Both the position numbers and the translations under genes were made by a program. Positions 28,889 through 31,259 of a stretch of DNA of 31,259 nt are shown here, piece after piece. This stretch comes from Zancudomyces culisetae (taxonomy: Eukaryota; Kickxellomycota; Harpellomycetes; Harpellales; Legeriomycetaceae): assembly GCA_001969505.1 (NCBI GenBank), contig LSSK01000142.1, positions 1 through 31,259 of the forward strand, in the 5' to 3' direction. Each line of letters opens with the position of its first letter. The stretch's first letter is position 1. The notes beneath the pieces were generated by a model. It searched no databases, was not told the DNA's origin, and saw only the letters and a program-made list of their open reading frames with translations.

Positions 28889-31228
28889 CTAGATTTCCAT
28901 CCATTTTAGCTGATTTAGCAACATGACCTTTTTAGGGATCCTTCCAGGAGCAGGGGATAAAACAACCATGGTGTGTCTCTTCATATCCACGCTAGTTCTA
29001 TGAGGAGGAGGGTTTAGAATATGTATCAAGTCAATATCATGTGGCATCAGAAAACGGTGCAAATTTAGAATATGATAAATAACACTACATCAGAGAATAC
29101 AAATACAATAAAATACATTTATAAACCAGAAATGTGAAAATAGGAAAAACAGACGTACATGCTTATGAAACCCATAACATTAGACGATAGTACTGAGTTT
29201 TCGAATTCATTATCGTCGATGGTCAAATAACCACTAGAATGACGGTCTTCTCCGTCATTCATAGGTGTCGAAGATGGCAACTTGGTACTAAATATGTTTG
29301 TAGGTGGGTCTAAGTATAGCACCGAAAAAATACTATGGATCAAGCTGTCATCCAAATCGACTTTTAACAGTTGTGTTTCGCTTATTTTTCTGTTTTCGCC
29401 GAGAGGTAATGTCGAGGATGGTGCAATTAATTCTAAATGCAGTTAAAATAATGTGGTAATTTTAGATGTGGTAAGTGGGCTGATAAATATCTGACTTGAA
29501 TGTGATCGCTCGAGTAAAAACCACAAGTGCAACCACATCATGCTTGATGATCGAGTCGGTTATCAAAAATATCAAGACATCTGGTGAAATAAGAGGTCGA
29601 AAAGATAGAGGATTTGTGAATGAAACCGGTGTAAAAAAAACGAAACGAATGGAATAAAAAGTATGATTGATTACCTTTACTAAATTTACACAACGAAATA
29701 TCCTGGAATTTGATTGTAGTGGAAAATGGTTGAAATTCTTCCGACCTTGTCCCGTAGAAATATCTCTTAACTTGATGGTACTGAAGTTCTTTCAAGTACT
29801 TGGATTCTCTACCAACAACACCGCCTGATTTTGGTACTTTAAGTACGGATATCTGCGAATTGTTCTGGTGTTTTCTATAAAAATCACTGTAGATTTTTTC
29901 GCTTCCCACGACCAATATATGGGTAACTATAATATTAATTTAAAGTGGAACTATTTTTTAAACCTTATTTGCCTGAGTTTTGTAGCAAAGAGAATTGCAT
30001 TACCTGCGTAAATATAGTTAAATAGATATATAGATAAATACCTGAGTAACTCTTGATGATTTCATCAATAACAGGATAGAACACATTATCGACATCACCG
30101 CTTGTATCAATTATACATCCCGCGTGGCGACCTAAAATAGATTAGTGATACTCTCGGTTATTTCTAGGATATTTCTCAATACCAAACCAAAATAATAAAA
30201 AATGAACAAGTATTTGTTTCAAATTAACACATACAACTTTGGTCCTCTTTGTATTTTTTGACCACTTGTTCGGCTAGCTGTTTTACCAATCCTTTGTACA
30301 AAACTACGTGATCGGAGGCGTTTGAATAGCCAAAATGATACACAAGTGGCTGGTCAGACACGCCAGCCGGTCCGATCAAACCGTGACTCATAAACCCGTC
30401 CTCTGAATTTAGCACTTGCGTAATTTTGGTAGCGCTCAAAGTGCCTGGAATGCTTACTTGACCCTATACAGAATAGATTTATTGAGATCAAATATTCATG
30501 AGATATTTGGTTAGATGCATTCCACGGCTGAACTCGACACAAAACAACCTCGCGTTTGATGACGCGTTTATTTCCTTACCTCTGTTGGATCGAGATTAAT
30601 GTATAGCGGGGTACACTCTTCTCTTACCGCATAGTTTAGCAGTGTTCTGCATATACTGGTCTTTCCTGAATCTGGAGGGCCAATAACCAGAACGTTGGGT
30701 CCATTCTCCACGCCCATTTGGTTCTGCTTCGATTTCTCCCTTATTTCCTGAATCATACAATGAATATCCATATATGTCTCCATTGGAGTTTCGCTGGAGG
30801 TATATTCGGAGCTACATTTTCCCTAAAATATCCAAACATTTACTTTAGATTATTTCGTGCTTTTACTTTTATCCGAAATTTCATTTCTTCCTTACCGTTA
30901 TTTCTAATTTACATCCTTCCCATGTAAAAATTGCTATTTTATCTCCGGAAAATTCGTATCCTCTGCTCGTTCCTAGCTCCGATCCAAAAACCTCGGCATT
31001 TCCTGATTTCAGCTTTGAATTTTAATATATATCTTAGAATTAATGCTAGTTACGGATTTATTACTTTCTTTTTTGTTCAGATTGTTTAGTAAATACTTTT
31101 AGTTGTGTTTAGGTAAGATGTGTAGAAGTGTAGCTTACCTTAACCTCAACGACTTTGTCGAAATCTACTTCAAGCCTCAGCTCCTCGAATTGGTTTAGTA
31201 CTACCTCACGTACCTCAGTATTCGACAT
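28889..31228 (-). CDS. CLP1: mRNA cleavage/polyadenylation factor CLP1 (eight exons)
   Basis: I assembled eight exons: 31228-31139, 31012-30896, 30822-30580, 30463-30235, 30131-30042, 29926-29675, 29432-29159 and 28997-28889. All introns are GT-AG (126, 73, 116, 103, 115, 242 and 161 bases). The 467-residue product is collinear with Clp1: N-terminal beta domain (LKSGNAEVFGSEL... GDKIAIFTWEGCKLEIT), P-loop GPPDSGKTS (117-125), YINLDPTEGQVSIPGTL, GCIIDTSGDVDN, ILVVGSEKIY, PFSTTIKFQDIS and the C-terminal VLSPAPGRIPKKVMLLNQLKW. In fungi Clp1 is part of cleavage factor IA and bridges Pcf11 to the 3'-end processing complex; it binds ATP, while animal Clp1 is also an RNA 5'-kinase. The Walker A residues are intact; kinase activity cannot be inferred. 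Exon phases are consistent throughout. The gene is complete; only 31 bases of promoter are in the window. Confidence 0.94.
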
Positions 31229-31259
31229 TACTCTTTTCTGGGGGGTTATTTCTCAGTTA

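Noticed and set aside
1-31259. Search for tRNA genes, snoRNA C/D boxes, rRNA and CRISPR arrays.
   Set aside because: No B-box-like GGTTCRANNCC within a cloverleaf context, no paired C/D boxes and no spaced direct repeats were found by eye; a tRNAscan or covariance-model run could still find diverged ones.

Overview
The window looks like nuclear DNA of an AT-rich fungus. The evidence is: eukaryotic gene structure with short GT-AG introns (61-242 bases), A-rich start contexts, standard genetic code, a DUF4246 protein (a family I know mainly from fungi), a fungal-style PKA catalytic subunit, and fungal-type DPH5, ALG13, CLP1 and TEX2/Nvj2-like genes. Long AT-rich intergenic regions and the mix of intronless and intron-dense genes would fit an early-diverging (zygomycete-grade, for example Kickxellomycotina/Harpellales) fungus, but the lineage is my inference and not proven here.

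Layout, left to right: a DUF4246 gene cut by the window edge (1-846, minus); a weak two-exon small-protein candidate (2315-2684, plus); a long metallothionein-like gene with a clear TATA box (3615-4010, plus); a 3.5 kb gene-poor stretch with a strong G-quadruplex motif; a PKA catalytic subunit (7691-9118, plus) converging on a GIGYF/Smy2-type GYF-domain gene (9285-11487, minus, one intron); a secreted proteinase K-like subtilase (12614-13885, minus); another 3.2 kb gene-poor stretch; DPH5 (17061-17897, plus) converging on a three-exon ALG13 (17924-18628, minus) with only 26 bases between the two stop codons; a 14-TM MFS transporter (18885-20510, minus); a 3.1 kb divergent intergenic region; a secreted short tyrosinase (23631-24773, plus, one intron); a TEX2/Nvj2-like SMP-domain lipid-transfer protein (25285-27498, minus); a doubtful small membrane ORF; and an eight-exon CLP1 (28889-31228, minus), complete at both ends.

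The genes do not form an obvious pathway cluster. They are a mix of housekeeping functions (diphthamide synthesis, N-glycan assembly, mRNA 3'-end processing, cAMP signalling, translational repression, ER contact-site lipid transfer) and environment-facing functions (secreted protease, secreted tyrosinase, metal binding, export). I see no rRNA, tRNA, CRISPR or intact mobile element. I did not find a convincing undescribed system. The most useful results are gene models that need splicing to be seen (ALG13, CLP1, tyrosinase, GYF protein), the unusually long metallothionein-like protein, the atypical PKA, and several promoter and DNA-structure motifs.
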